From the NCBI RefSeq assembly GCF_002835805.1, contig NZ_PISE01000010.1, forward strand, positions 1 through 64,000: a DNA stretch of 64,000 nucleotides, written 5' to 3'. The position numbers were made by a program, and so were the translations under genes. The notes beneath the pieces were generated by a model. The model did no database searches. It had not been told where the DNA came from and saw only the letters and a program-made list of their open reading frames with translations. Each line of letters begins with the position of its first letter. The stretch's first letter is position 1. This DNA is from Niallia nealsonii (GTDB taxonomy: Bacteria; Bacillota; Bacilli; Bacillales; Cytobacillaceae). This document shows, piece after piece, positions 9,320 to 17,679 of the stretch.

Positions 9320-10288
9320 ATGAATAGTTTACTCTTGCAGCAGTTAATGGAGTTAACAGAGGAAGAAAAGGCAATAGTAGAACAAAACAAGGAAGTAAGA
9401 AAAGACATCTATACAAGCCAAACAAATTTTGTCATTGAAAGTGAGAAATTTCTAAATAAAAATAAAATGATAACTGCCCGCAAACATACAAGATTTATTG
9501 ATTTTCCAAAACATAAACATAATTATATTGAAATTAATTATGTTTTAAATGGAGAATTGAAGCAAAGAGTTGGAAATGAAAACATGACGTTAAAAAAAGG
9601 GGAGCTATTATTTTTAAATCAGCATATTGAACATGAAATTTCAGCATGCGGAGAAAATGATATTATTATCAACTTTATTATTCAGCCCCACTTTTTCGAC
9701 TATATTTTTCATTATTTAAATGGAGAAAATATTATTACAGATTTCCTTATTAGTAGTTTATATAATAACACTCAAAATGGACATTATCTTTATTTTACCG
9801 TATCAGATGTAGAGGAGATACAGAATATTATCAGCAAGATATTAGTAGAAGAGCTTAATCCTTCTGCGTTTACTGAATCGACCATTAAATTATATATGGG
9901 GCTATTAATTATTGAACTAGTGAAAAATACGGATAAGATTAAGCGTAACGAAGATTCACTTTTGCAACATTTTATTATAGTAGAATCATTAAAGTATATT
10001 GATGAGAATTATCAATTTGGAACCCTTAATGAATTGGGGGCAATGCTGAAACAGACAAGCTCTTCCTTAAGCAAACAGATAAAAAAAGCAACAGGATATA
10101 CGTATAAAGAATTGCAGCAAGAAAAAAGACTGGCAAAAGCAAAAGAGCTTTTGCAAACAACTGACTTGCCGATTCGGACTATTGTAGAAGAAGTTGGCTA
10201 TGATAATATTAGTTATTTTTATCGTCTATTTAAAGAAAAGTATATAGTAACTCCTAAGCAATACCGTTGTGAAGAAGCAACAAAATAA
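9320..10288 (+). CDS. AraC-family transcriptional regulator (RhaS/RhaR-like)
   Basis: Predicted cytoplasmic activator, 322 aa: N-terminal cupin-like ligand domain (about residues 45-150) with the HxH…E set H65, H67, E71 in FPKHKHNYIEI, a linker, then two AraC helix-turn-helix motifs in the last 95 residues, with the AraC signature region RTIVEEVGYDNISYFYRLFKE. The start ATG has GGAGAAAG upstream. It ends 179 bp before rhaB with a strong terminator between, so it is transcribed separately. Position suggests it activates rhaB-rhaA or the ABC importer in response to rhamnose, but the ligand is not visible in the sequence. Confidence 0.78.
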   Translation: MNSLLLQQLMELTEEEKAIVEQNKEVRKDIYTSQTNFVIESEKFLNKNKMITARKHTRFIDFPKHKHNYIEINYVLNGELKQRVGNENMTLKKGELLFLNQHIEHEISACGENDIIINFIIQPHFFDYIFHYLNGENIITDFLISSLYNNTQNGHYLYFTVSDVEEIQNIISKILVEELNPSAFTESTIKLYMGLLIIELVKNTDKIKRNEDSLLQHFIIVESLKYIDENYQFGTLNELGAMLKQTSSSLSKQIKKATGYTYKELQQEKRLAKAKELLQTTDLPIRTIVEEVGYDNISYFYRLFKEKYIVTPKQYRCEEATK

Positions 10289-10294
10289 AGGTTG

Positions 10295-10347
10295 AAATAC
10301 ACCTCTGATTGTTAGATGCCATTAACAATCAGAGGTGTATTTTTTTA
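10295..10347 (+). terminator. terminator after the AraC-family gene
   Basis: AATACACCTCTGATTGTTA pairs almost perfectly with TAACAATCAGAGGTGTATT and runs into TTTTTT. The arm shares CTGATTG/CAATCAG with the family A repeats. Confidence 0.88.
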
Positions 10348-10380
10348 GGTTGTCAGGAAAATAAGGACAATAAAAAAGAT

Positions 10381-10441
10381 AAATAACGTTATTTTTTTAT
10401 ACGTTTACATCATTTAATATAAAAATAAGGAAACGTTTTCA
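10381..10441 (+). promoter_or_regulatory. rhaB upstream region: palindrome and cre-like site
   Basis: The perfect palindrome AAATAACGTTATTT sits at 10381-10394. A cre-like sequence AGGAAACGTTTTCA (12 of 14 positions of TGWAANCGNTWNCA) sits at 10428-10441, about 25 bp before the rhaB start. TAATAT at 10415-10420 could be a -10 element, without a convincing -35. The palindrome may be an operator for the AraC- or DeoR-type regulator. Confidence 0.5.
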
Positions 10442-10466
10442 TTAATACCCCAAGGAGAGGTGGAAA

Positions 10467-11888
10467 ATGAAGAAATATACACTGGCTGTGGATATTGGCG
10501 CATCGAGTGGCAGGCTTATTTTAGGTTTTTTAGAAAATAATGCTTTGCAATTAGAAGAAATTCACCGATTCAGCAACAATATTGTAAAAAAAGATCAGCA
10601 TTTTTGTTGGGATATCGACAAATTATTTTCAGAAATAAAAAAAGGCATAAAAAAATGCAATGATTTAGGAATTAAGCCAGCAAGCATTGGCATTGATACA
10701 TGGGCAGTTGATTTCGTTTTATTAGATGAACACGGAGAATTGGTGACAGATGCAGTTGCATATCGTGATGATAGAACCAATGGCGTGATGGAAGAAGTTT
10801 TCCAAAAAATCAGCAAAGAAAGATTATATTTAGAAACAGGAATCCAATTTCAAAAGTTTAATACAATCTATCAGCTTTATGCTATTAAAAAGAATAATCC
10901 AGAAGTTTTGGATAAAGCAAAAACATTTTTAATGATTCCTGATTATTTTAATTACTTATTAACTGGCAAAGCAGCAAATGAATATACAAATGCTTCCTCT
11001 ACACAATTATTAAATGCATTTACAAAAAAGTGGGATAAAGAGTTATTAGAGACATTAGGTATAAATGCAAGCATATTCCAAGAGATTAAATTGCCCAATA
11101 CCGTATTAGGCAATTTAAAGGAAGAGCTAGTAGATGAATTTGGATTTGATATGAAAGTAGTCATGCCGGCAACTCATGATACAGGATCTGCTGTTATAGC
11201 TGTTCCAGAATTAAACGATACTATTTATATAAGCTCAGGAACATGGTCGTTGATTGGGGTGGAGAATAGATTCCCAATCTGCATTACAAAAGCATTGGAT
11301 TATAACTTTACAAATGAAGGCGGAATAGATTATCGTTTTCGCTTCTTAAAAAATATTATGGGTCTTTGGATGATTCAAGAAGTAAAACGCAATTATGATA
11401 ATCGATATTCATTTGCAGAGTTCGTTGATTTAGCAAAAGAAGCGAATGATTTCCAAGCAATCGTTGATGTGAATGATGATCGTTTTTTAAAACCAGACAA
11501 TATGATAGAAGAAATTCAAAAATACTGTGCAGAAACAAATCAAAATATGCCAACTACTCCTGGTGAAGTGGCAAAATGTGTCTATGATAGTTTAGTTGCG
11601 AGCTATAAAGGAGCCATCGATGAAATTGAGGAAATCTTCGAGAAGCCTTTTCCTAGCATCAATATAATTGGCGGCGGCTGCCAAAATGAAATGCTGAATC
11701 AATTGATTGCCGATGCTACAAAAAAATCTGTATATGCTGGTCCGATAGAAGCTACTGCTATTGGCAATATCGTCTCTCAATTAATGGCGTTAGAAGAAGT
11801 GAAGGATATATCTGAAGCAAGACGCATTATTAAAAGTTCATTTGAAGTAAAGCAATTTGATGCAAGAGAAAATGAAGCAGTTAAATAA
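10467..11888 (+). CDS. rhaB: rhamnulokinase
   Basis: FGGY-family sugar kinase, 473 aa, that phosphorylates L-rhamnulose to L-rhamnulose 1-phosphate with ATP. The N-terminal phosphate-binding motif is DIGASSGR at residues 9-16; [13 protein letters not shown], the RDDRT segment after [13 protein letters not shown] and the C-terminal [14 protein letters not shown] adenosine-binding region are typical of RhaB rather than xylulokinase or glycerol kinase. AAGGAGAGG precedes the ATG. rhaA follows 16 bp later, so rhaB-rhaA form an operon ending at a terminator at 13249. Confidence 0.95.
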   Translation: MKKYTLAVDIGASSGRLILGFLENNALQLEEIHRFSNNIVKKDQHFCWDIDKLFSEIKKGIKKCNDLGIKPASIGIDTWAVDFVLLDEHGELVTDAVAYRDDRTNGVMEEVFQKISKERLYLETGIQFQKFNTIYQLYAIKKNNPEVLDKAKTFLMIPDYFNYLLTGKAANEYTNASSTQLLNAFTKKWDKELLETLGINASIFQEIKLPNTVLGNLKEELVDEFGFDMKVVMPATHDTGSAVIAVPELNDTIYISSGTWSLIGVENRFPICITKALDYNFTNEGGIDYRFRFLKNIMGLWMIQEVKRNYDNRYSFAEFVDLAKEANDFQAIVDVNDDRFLKPDNMIEEIQKYCAETNQNMPTTPGEVAKCVYDSLVASYKGAIDEIEEIFEKPFPSINIIGGGCQNEMLNQLIADATKKSVYAGPIEATAIGNIVSQLMALEEVKDISEARRIIKSSFEVKQFDARENEAVK

Positions 11889-11904
11889 AAGGAGCGTGTT
11901 TGAC

Positions 11905-13197
11905 ATGGGTGTAAAAGAAAATTATGAATTAGCAAAAAAACAGTATGAACAATGGGGCGTTAATGTAGAAGAAGCATTAGAAAAATTGAAGAATGTTCCA
12001 ATTTCCATTCATTGCTGGCAAGGTGATGATATTGGGGGATTTGAAGTAAATAAAAGTGAACTATCTGGAGGAATTGATGTAACAGGAGACTATCCTGGCA
12101 AAGCAACAAATCCAGAAGAGCTAAGAAGCGATTTAGAAAAAGCTTTATCATTAATTCCTGGCAAGCATCGTATTAATTTACATGCTATTTATGCAGAAAC
12201 TAACGGAGAAGTAGTAGAAAGAGATGAATTAGAACCAAAGCATTTTGAGAACTGGGTAAATTGGGCAAAAGAAAATGGTTTAGGTTTAGACTTTAACCCT
12301 ACATTATTTTCCCATGAAAAAGCAGCAGACGGGTTAACGCTAACGCATCCTAATGAAGAAATTCGTGATTTTTGGATTCAGCACTGTATTGCCAGCAGAA
12401 AAATCGCTGAATATTTTGGGAAAGAATTAGGAACGCCCGCTTTAACAAATATCTGGATTCCAGATGGTTATAAAGATATTCCAAGTGATCGTTTAACGCC
12501 AAGAAAACGCCTAAAAGAATCATTAGATAAAATCTATGCTGTTGAAACAGATGAACAATACAATTTAGATGCGGTTGAAAGTAAAGTATTTGGAATCGGC
12601 TCAGAATCTTATGTTGTAGGTTCACATGAATTTTATTTAGGCTATGCTTTAAAAAATAATAAATTATGTTTAATGGATACAGGACATTATCATCCTACAG
12701 AAACAGTTTCCAATAAAATTTCTTCTATGCTATTATTCTCTGATAAATTAGCATTGCATGTTTCTAGACCTGTTCGTTGGGATAGTGACCATGTTGTTAT
12801 TTTAGATGATGAATTAAAAGAAATTGGTATAGAAATTGTCCGTAATGATGCATTAGATAAAGTAATTATTGGATTAGACTTTTTTGATGCAAGCATTAAC
12901 CGTGTTGCTGCATGGACAATTGGAACAAGAAATATGATTAAATCATTGTTGAATGCATTATTAATTCCACATGATAAATTAAAACAACTGCAAGAAGAAG
13001 GAAACTTCACTGATAGATTAGCATTAATGGAAGAATTTAAAACATATCCATTTGGAGCAATCTGGGACTACTATTGCGAACAAATGAATGTTCCTGTTCG
13101 TGAGTCATGGTTGAGTGACGTGAAGAAATATGAAGAGGACATACTTTCAAAAAGAGCAAATAAAGCCGAGGGAAGCTTGCCTGTAAATATGGGATAA
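11905..13197 (+). CDS. rhaA: L-rhamnose isomerase
   Basis: Converts L-rhamnose to L-rhamnulose with divalent metal; 430 aa, normal for the family. Recognisable segments are [14 protein letters not shown] near residue 36, [31 protein letters not shown] with metal ligands, and [11 protein letters not shown]. The ATG at 11905 follows AAAAGGAG by about 10 bases; earlier in-frame ATGs overlap the rhaB end and lack ribosome sites. Second gene of the rhaB-rhaA operon; it supplies the substrate of RhaB. Confidence 0.96.
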   Translation: MGVKENYELAKKQYEQWGVNVEEALEKLKNVPISIHCWQGDDIGGFEVNKSELSGGIDVTGDYPGKATNPEELRSDLEKALSLIPGKHRINLHAIYAETNGEVVERDELEPKHFENWVNWAKENGLGLDFNPTLFSHEKAADGLTLTHPNEEIRDFWIQHCIASRKIAEYFGKELGTPALTNIWIPDGYKDIPSDRLTPRKRLKESLDKIYAVETDEQYNLDAVESKVFGIGSESYVVGSHEFYLGYALKNNKLCLMDTGHYHPTETVSNKISSMLLFSDKLALHVSRPVRWDSDHVVILDDELKEIGIEIVRNDALDKVIIGLDFFDASINRVAAWTIGTRNMIKSLLNALLIPHDKLKQLQEEGNFTDRLALMEEFKTYPFGAIWDYYCEQMNVPVRESWLSDVKKYEEDILSKRANKAEGSLPVNMG

Positions 13198-13210
13198 AGT
13201 ATAGTAAAAA

Positions 13211-13249
13211 AGGTGAAAGCCCAAAAAGTGGGTCTTTCACTTTTTTTTA
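13211..13249 (+). terminator. terminator after rhaA
   Basis: GGTGAAAGCCC and GGGTCTTTCACT form a stem with loop AAAAAGT, followed by T8. It closes the rhaB-rhaA operon. Confidence 0.88.
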
Positions 13250-13271
13250 CATATTCATTAAAATTAGCTAT

Positions 13272-13288
13272 TCTAAACGAATAGAAGT
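13272..13288 (+). promoter_or_regulatory. interrupted palindrome upstream of the DeoR-type regulator
   Basis: CTATTC-TAAAC-GAATAG is an inverted repeat 128-144 bp upstream of the regulator start. The leader just before the gene (13367-13390) is a run of AAAACAAAAACAAA units like the element shared by the rhaD and rhaM promoters. Either could be the autoregulatory operator. Confidence 0.35.
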
Positions 13289-13415
13289 TAATCAAAAAAA
13301 CAAACAAAGCTTTTATAGGGAACAGAATAAAATTATGATATAGTACAAATAAGAATAGTAAAATAAAAACAAAAACAAAAACAAATAAAAAAGACAAAAT
13401 AAGGGGAGACTCTAT

Positions 13416-14180
13416 GTGCTTGTAGCAGAACGGCGAAGAAAAATTGTGGAATTAGTAAATGAAAGGTTAAGTATTCGTGTCACTGAATTAAGTGAAATTT
13501 TTTCAGTAACAGAAGAAACAATCAGAAGAGATTTAGAAAAGCTAGAACAAGATCAGCTATTAAAGAGAAGTCATGGCGGAGCTGTCAGTTTAGATAAAGA
13601 ACCAACTGAAATACCGTATATGGTAAGAGAGGTTACAAATGCAGCGGAAAAAAGGGCGATTGCTGTGGAAGCGGTTAAAACTATTGATGCAGGGGAACAA
13701 ATTGTATTAGATGGCAGCACAACAGCATGGTATATGGCAGCAGAATTGCCTAATATGCCTTTAACAGTAATAACTAATTCTATAAAAGTGGCATTAGAAT
13801 TAAGCAAAAAAGATCAAATAAAAGTGATATCAACGGGTGGAATGCTATTAGCGAACTCTTTATCCTTTGTTGGCCCATTAGCTGAGCGCTCTTTGGAAAA
13901 ATATCATGTTAATAAGCTATTCTATTCATGCAAAGGCGTTGATTTATCTGGTGGCTTAAGTGATGCTAATGAATGGCAGGCATTATTGAAAAAACAAATG
14001 ATGAATATTGCTTCTTCTGTTATATTATTAGTAGATTCTTCCAAGTTCGGGGTAAGAACTTTTGCACATATCGCAGAATTAAAGGATATTGATCAAATTA
14101 TTACGGATACAAGTATACCTGCAGCATACAAAACTTATTTTGATGAAAAAGAATTGGATATGAAATTGGTTGAAATATAA
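13416..14180 (+). CDS. rhaR: DeoR-family transcriptional repressor, probable RhaR
   Basis: A 254-aa DeoR-family regulator: N-terminal winged helix-turn-helix (about residues 5-58, with VTELSEIFSVTEETIRRDLEKLE) and a C-terminal sugar-phosphate sensing domain with LDGSTTAWYMA, VITNSIKVALEL and STGGML. The GTG at 13416 is the start: AAGGGGAG is 7 bases upstream, and an overlapping ATG at 13414 stops after three codons. In B. subtilis the rhamnose operon is controlled by a DeoR-type RhaR (YulB); the position between rhaA and rhaD supports the same role. Rhamnulose 1-phosphate is the likely inducer by family analogy. The gene has its own terminator. Confidence 0.82.
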   Translation: MLVAERRRKIVELVNERLSIRVTELSEIFSVTEETIRRDLEKLEQDQLLKRSHGGAVSLDKEPTEIPYMVREVTNAAEKRAIAVEAVKTIDAGEQIVLDGSTTAWYMAAELPNMPLTVITNSIKVALELSKKDQIKVISTGGMLLANSLSFVGPLAERSLEKYHVNKLFYSCKGVDLSGGLSDANEWQALLKKQMMNIASSVILLVDSSKFGVRTFAHIAELKDIDQIITDTSIPAAYKTYFDEKELDMKLVEI

Positions 14181-14209
14181 AAGTACTCCATGGCGAGTGC
14201 TTTTTTTTA
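14180..14209 (+). terminator. terminator after rhaR
   Basis: AAAGTACTC and GAGTGCTTT (one G-T pair) flank CATGGC and run into T8, directly after the stop codon. Confidence 0.75.
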
Positions 14210-14309
14210 TGGGGATTTTTGAGGAGACAAGATCTATTAATAACTTATATGAAATAATAAAAACAAAAGATAAGTAGGTATAAAAATTCAAAAAAAGTTC
14301 ATTTTTTGA

Positions 14310-14328
14310 TTTGTTTATTTTGTTTTAT
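14310..14328 (-). promoter_or_regulatory. candidate operator shared with rhaM, upstream of rhaD
   Basis: The 19 bases ATAAAACAAAATAAACAAA read on the minus strand are identical to 21427-21445 in front of rhaM. The site is 100-118 bp before rhaD, inside a T/G-rich stretch with further TTTGTTT-like units. Proposed as a binding element for the DeoR-type regulator. Confidence 0.5.
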
Positions 14329-14427
14329 GTTGATTTATTTTTGTTTTAAGCGTATTATAAAAATATAAAGAAGATATAAAAAAGATTCAAATTTTAATAG
14401 ATGAAGAACAAAAAAGGAGAGTTGAAA

Positions 14428-15264
14428 ATGATTACAAGTATTCAGAAAGAGAATATTCTAGAAGCACCTTTTGTTAAAGAAATGTGTGAAGCTACATTTA
14501 ACATGTGGAGATTAGGCTGGGATGAAAGAAACGGAGGAAATATTAGCTACTTGCTGACAAAAGAAGAAGTTTCTAAATATTTAGATGTAAATCAAGTTAA
14601 ACGTACACTTCAGCTGCAATTTCCTGTAGCAGAGTTGGCCAATAAATATTTTATCGTAACAGGATCAGGCAAATATTTTAAAAATGTTAATGGTGACCCG
14701 AAAAATACATTAGGAATTGTGAAGGTTGATGAAACAGGAAATGCTATTCATATTATTTGGGGATTAGAAGATGGATCTAATCCAACAAGCGAACTACCAT
14801 CTCACTTTATGAGCCATATTGCCAGATTAAAAGTTGATTCTAACCATCGCATTATTATGCACAACCATGCTACAAATATTATCGCGATGACATTTACACA
14901 TGATTTAGATGAAGCAAACTTTACAAAAACTTTATGGCAAATGTGTACAGAATGTATTGTTGTTTTCCCAGATGCTGTTGGAATTCTTCCTTGGATGGTT
15001 CCAGGTACAGATGCAATCGGTCAAAAAACAGCAGAAAAAATGAAAGAACATCGTTTAGTTTTATGGCCGCATCATGGAATATTTGGCGCTGGAACAACGA
15101 TGGATGAAACGTTTGGTTTAATTGAAACAGCAGAAAAAGCAGCGCAAATTTATACAATCATAGGTGATCCATCTAAAATTAAACAGACTATTTCGGATGA
15201 AGAATTAGATGAGTTGGCTAAAGCTTTTAATGTGGAACCAAAAGTGGGTATTTTGGCTGTTTAA
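14428..15264 (+). CDS. rhaD: rhamnulose-1-phosphate aldolase
   Basis: Class II zinc aldolase that splits L-rhamnulose 1-phosphate into DHAP and L-lactaldehyde; 278 aa, near the 274 of E. coli RhaD. Zinc ligands H145 and H147 (MHNHATN) and H216 (second His of WPHHG) have the same spacing as H141/H143/H212 of the E. coli enzyme. [10 protein letters not shown] and TGSGKYF are the phosphate-binding loops. The ATG at 14428 is preferred over 14401 because AAAGGAGAG precedes it. It is separate from rhaB-rhaA, under its own promoter, and is followed by fucO. Confidence 0.96.
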   Translation: MITSIQKENILEAPFVKEMCEATFNMWRLGWDERNGGNISYLLTKEEVSKYLDVNQVKRTLQLQFPVAELANKYFIVTGSGKYFKNVNGDPKNTLGIVKVDETGNAIHIIWGLEDGSNPTSELPSHFMSHIARLKVDSNHRIIMHNHATNIIAMTFTHDLDEANFTKTLWQMCTECIVVFPDAVGILPWMVPGTDAIGQKTAEKMKEHRLVLWPHHGIFGAGTTMDETFGLIETAEKAAQIYTIIGDPSKIKQTISDEELDELAKAFNVEPKVGILAV

Positions 15265-15266
15265 TG

Positions 15267-15295
15267 AAATGTTAGGGCATTATTGCCCTTCATTT
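15267..15295 (+). other. intercistronic hairpin between rhaD and fucO
   Basis: AAATG…AGGGC and GCCCT…CATTT flank ATTATT. There is no T-run after it, so it looks like a processing or stabilising element, or a weak terminator that lowers fucO expression. Confidence 0.5.
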
Positions 15296-15351
15296 ATAGA
15301 GTTTTATGTGAAATGCTGAACAAAAAGTATACTTTATTAGGAGGAATTACA

Positions 15352-16503
15352 ATGAGTTCACATGTATTTTATGTACCAAGCACTAATTTAATGGGAGCAG
15401 GATGTTTAGCAGATGCAGGCCCGTATATTCAAGAATTAGGATTTAAAAGAGCAATTTTAGTAACAGATAAATTTTTGAATTCTAATGGAATTGCAGATAA
15501 AGTAAAAAAAGTTCTTGAGAGAAGCGATGTAAAATATACAGTTTATGATGAAGTGGAGCCAAACCCTACTACAGTAAATGTGCATAATGGAGTTTCCGCT
15601 TATAAAGAGAATGCATGTGATTTTATTGTATCTGTCGGAGGAGGATCACCACAGGATACAGCCAAAGCCATCGGTTTGGTGGTAGCAAATGGGGGCCATA
15701 TTAAAGAGTATGAAGGAGTTGGAAAAACGAAAAATAAATCGGTGCCGATTGTAGCCGTTAACACAACAGCAGGCACTTCAAGTGAGTTTACCATCAATTA
15801 TGTTATTACAGATGAAGAACGGAAAGTGAAAATGGTGATGGTGGATAAACATAGTTTAGTCACTATTTCAGTGAATGATTCAGAACTCATGGTAGATAAA
15901 TCTGCCGCTTTAACAGCAGCAACAGGTGTTGCCGCCTTAACACATGCTATAGAAGCAATTGTTACTCCAGGCGCTTACCCTGTAACAGATGCTACTGCAT
16001 TAGCTGCAGTGAAAATTATTTTTGAGTACCTTCCATGTGCAGTTAAAAATAGCCATGATATAGAGGCGCGAGAACAGATGGTTTATGTCATGTTTTTAGA
16101 AGGAATTGCATTTAATAATGCAGGTTTAGGTTTTGTTCATGCGATGGCACACCAATTAGGGGGAGTATATAATTTGCCCCATGGCGTTTGCAATGCGATG
16201 CTGCTTCCTATTGTGGAAAGAGAAAATGCCAAACGCAATCCAAGTAAATTTCTTGCAATTGCAGAAGCTATTGGATTAAAAACAGAAGGAAAAACAGCTG
16301 AAAAGTGTGCAGAGGAAGTTATAGAAGCCATTAAAGATTTGTGCACAACAGTGGGTATTCCTAGCAAATTATCTGAACTGGGAGTGAATGAAGTAGATGT
16401 GGATAAACTTGCTGATTTTGCATTAAAAGATGCATGTGCTCCAGGAAACCCATTTCAGCCAACAAAAGAAGAAGTTATCGAGATGTTTAAAGAAATATTA
16501 TAG
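15352..16503 (+). CDS. fucO: lactaldehyde reductase (FucO-like iron-containing alcohol dehydrogenase)
   Basis: Group III alcohol dehydrogenase, 383 aa, expected to reduce L-lactaldehyde from RhaD to 1,2-propanediol with NADH. The nucleotide loop is VGGGSPQDTAKA; metal-ligand histidines fall at H198 (ALTHAIEA), H263 (FVHAMAHQLGG) and H277 (LPHGVCNAM), matching the family. Position 194, where the family metal ligand Asp is expected (GVDALTH or GMDALTH), is Ala (GVAALTH; codon GCC). TTAGGAGGAA precedes the ATG at 15352; an earlier in-frame ATG at 15283 lacks a ribosome site. It is probably cotranscribed with rhaD and ends at a terminator. Confidence 0.88.
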   Translation: MSSHVFYVPSTNLMGAGCLADAGPYIQELGFKRAILVTDKFLNSNGIADKVKKVLERSDVKYTVYDEVEPNPTTVNVHNGVSAYKENACDFIVSVGGGSPQDTAKAIGLVVANGGHIKEYEGVGKTKNKSVPIVAVNTTAGTSSEFTINYVITDEERKVKMVMVDKHSLVTISVNDSELMVDKSAALTAATGVAALTHAIEAIVTPGAYPVTDATALAAVKIIFEYLPCAVKNSHDIEAREQMVYVMFLEGIAFNNAGLGFVHAMAHQLGGVYNLPHGVCNAMLLPIVERENAKRNPSKFLAIAEAIGLKTEGKTAEKCAEEVIEAIKDLCTTVGIPSKLSELGVNEVDVDKLADFALKDACAPGNPFQPTKEEVIEMFKEIL

Positions 16504-16510
16504 GACGAGC

Positions 16511-16542
16511 AAAAAAGAGAGAATTAGAATTCTTTTTTTTTT
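16511..16542 (+). terminator. terminator after fucO
   Basis: AAAAGAGAGAATT and AATTCTTTTTTTT form an A/T-rich stem closed by a 2-base loop with a run of ten T's. Confidence 0.65.
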
Positions 16543-16641
16543 GTTTTTGTTTGGAAAATAATAGAGAAGCCAAAAAAACAAAAAATATTTTTTTGTTCCA
16601 GTTTTTTATATATAATAAAAGAAAAAGATTAGGTGAGATTA

Positions 16642-17679
16642 ATGCCTTATAAAACAGTCATTCTTGTAGTTTTTTTATTTTTTGTAAGCGGATGCATCGG
16701 CGATCCGAAACCAAAGTATGAAGTTATTTATGAAAATACTGGAAAACAAACTGCACAATTGAATAAAAAGGACACTCAAGCATTTACCATTGCGGTTATT
16801 CCAAAAGTAAGTGGCATTCCCTACTTTAATGCAGTGGAAGAAGGGGCAATGGAAGCAGGCAAAGATTTAAATGTTCATGTCTTGTATTCGGGACCATTAA
16901 TAGCAGACTGGAAGCAGCAAGAAAAAATGATAAAAGAATATATCAAACAGGATGTGGATGTCATTGCCGTATCAGCAAATGATCCGGAGAAGCTAGGGAA
17001 AGTGCTAAAACAAGCAAAAGCCAAAGGAATCAAAGTCATCACTTGGGATTCGGATACAAATCCAGAATATAGGCAGTACTTTGTAAGCAGTGTAAATCCA
17101 GAGATTTTAGGAAGACATGTAATGGATACACTCTCATTGGGAATGAATGAAAAAGGCGAATATGCTATTATAACAGGTACTGATAATGCAGCAACATTAA
17201 AAGAGTGGATAAAATGGATGGTCAGGCAGCAACAAGAAAATTATCCGAATATGAAGCTGCTAGAAATTGCAGAATCAAATGATGATCCGCAAAAAGCATA
17301 TATGATCACTAAAAAATTAATGAAAAAATATCCGAATATACAAGGAATTATTGGCAGTTCTTCAGTAGGGCCTCCTGCAGCAGCACAAGCGATAATAGAT
17401 GAAAATAAAGTTGGAGAAATTCATGTTGTTGGTTTATCAAGTCCAAATTTGATAAGAAAATATATTCAAAACGGCACACTTCAAATAGGGACACTTTGGA
17501 GTCCTAAAAAGCTAGGCTATTTAACCGTTACTGTCGCAAAAGAAATCCTGCTTGGAAATAAATTGTCTGATAATATGTCTATTTCTAATGTGGGCGTTAT
17601 TCGTTTGAAGGGAGACAGCATCATCATGGATCAACCGATTGATTTTACAAAGGAGAATATAAATCAATATGATTTTTAG
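16642..17679 (+). CDS. sugar-binding lipoprotein, probable sensor subunit of the adjacent kinase
   Basis: A 345-aa lipoprotein (lipobox VSGC, Cys18) with a type-1 periplasmic-binding fold of the RbsB/RhaS class (about residues 45-330). It resembles the ABC binding protein at 3884 in architecture but has no permease or ATPase beside it. Its last 11 bases overlap a YesM-type histidine kinase, which overlaps its response regulator. In clostridia a comparable pair, XylFII with LytS, senses xylose outside the cell; the same arrangement is inferred here, with rhamnose or a related sugar as ligand. The ATG at 16642 follows AGGTGAG closely; a GTG at 16633 lies within that site. Confidence 0.75.
   Translation: MPYKTVILVVFLFFVSGCIGDPKPKYEVIYENTGKQTAQLNKKDTQAFTIAVIPKVSGIPYFNAVEEGAMEAGKDLNVHVLYSGPLIADWKQQEKMIKEYIKQDVDVIAVSANDPEKLGKVLKQAKAKGIKVITWDSDTNPEYRQYFVSSVNPEILGRHVMDTLSLGMNEKGEYAIITGTDNAATLKEWIKWMVRQQQENYPNMKLLEIAESNDDPQKAYMITKKLMKKYPNIQGIIGSSSVGPPAAAQAIIDENKVGEIHVVGLSSPNLIRKYIQNGTLQIGTLWSPKKLGYLTVTVAKEILLGNKLSDNMSISNVGVIRLKGDSIIMDQPIDFTKENINQYDF

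Noticed and set aside
13367-13390. AAAACA tandem units as a possible CRISPR or microsatellite locus
   Set aside because: Only about four short units without spacers. It is treated instead as leader sequence or part of an operator.
13071-13397. 108-codon minus-strand open frame across the rhaA end
   Set aside because: It crosses the rhaA terminator and the low-complexity AAAACA leader of rhaR, and its product is a Phe/Leu-rich artefact.
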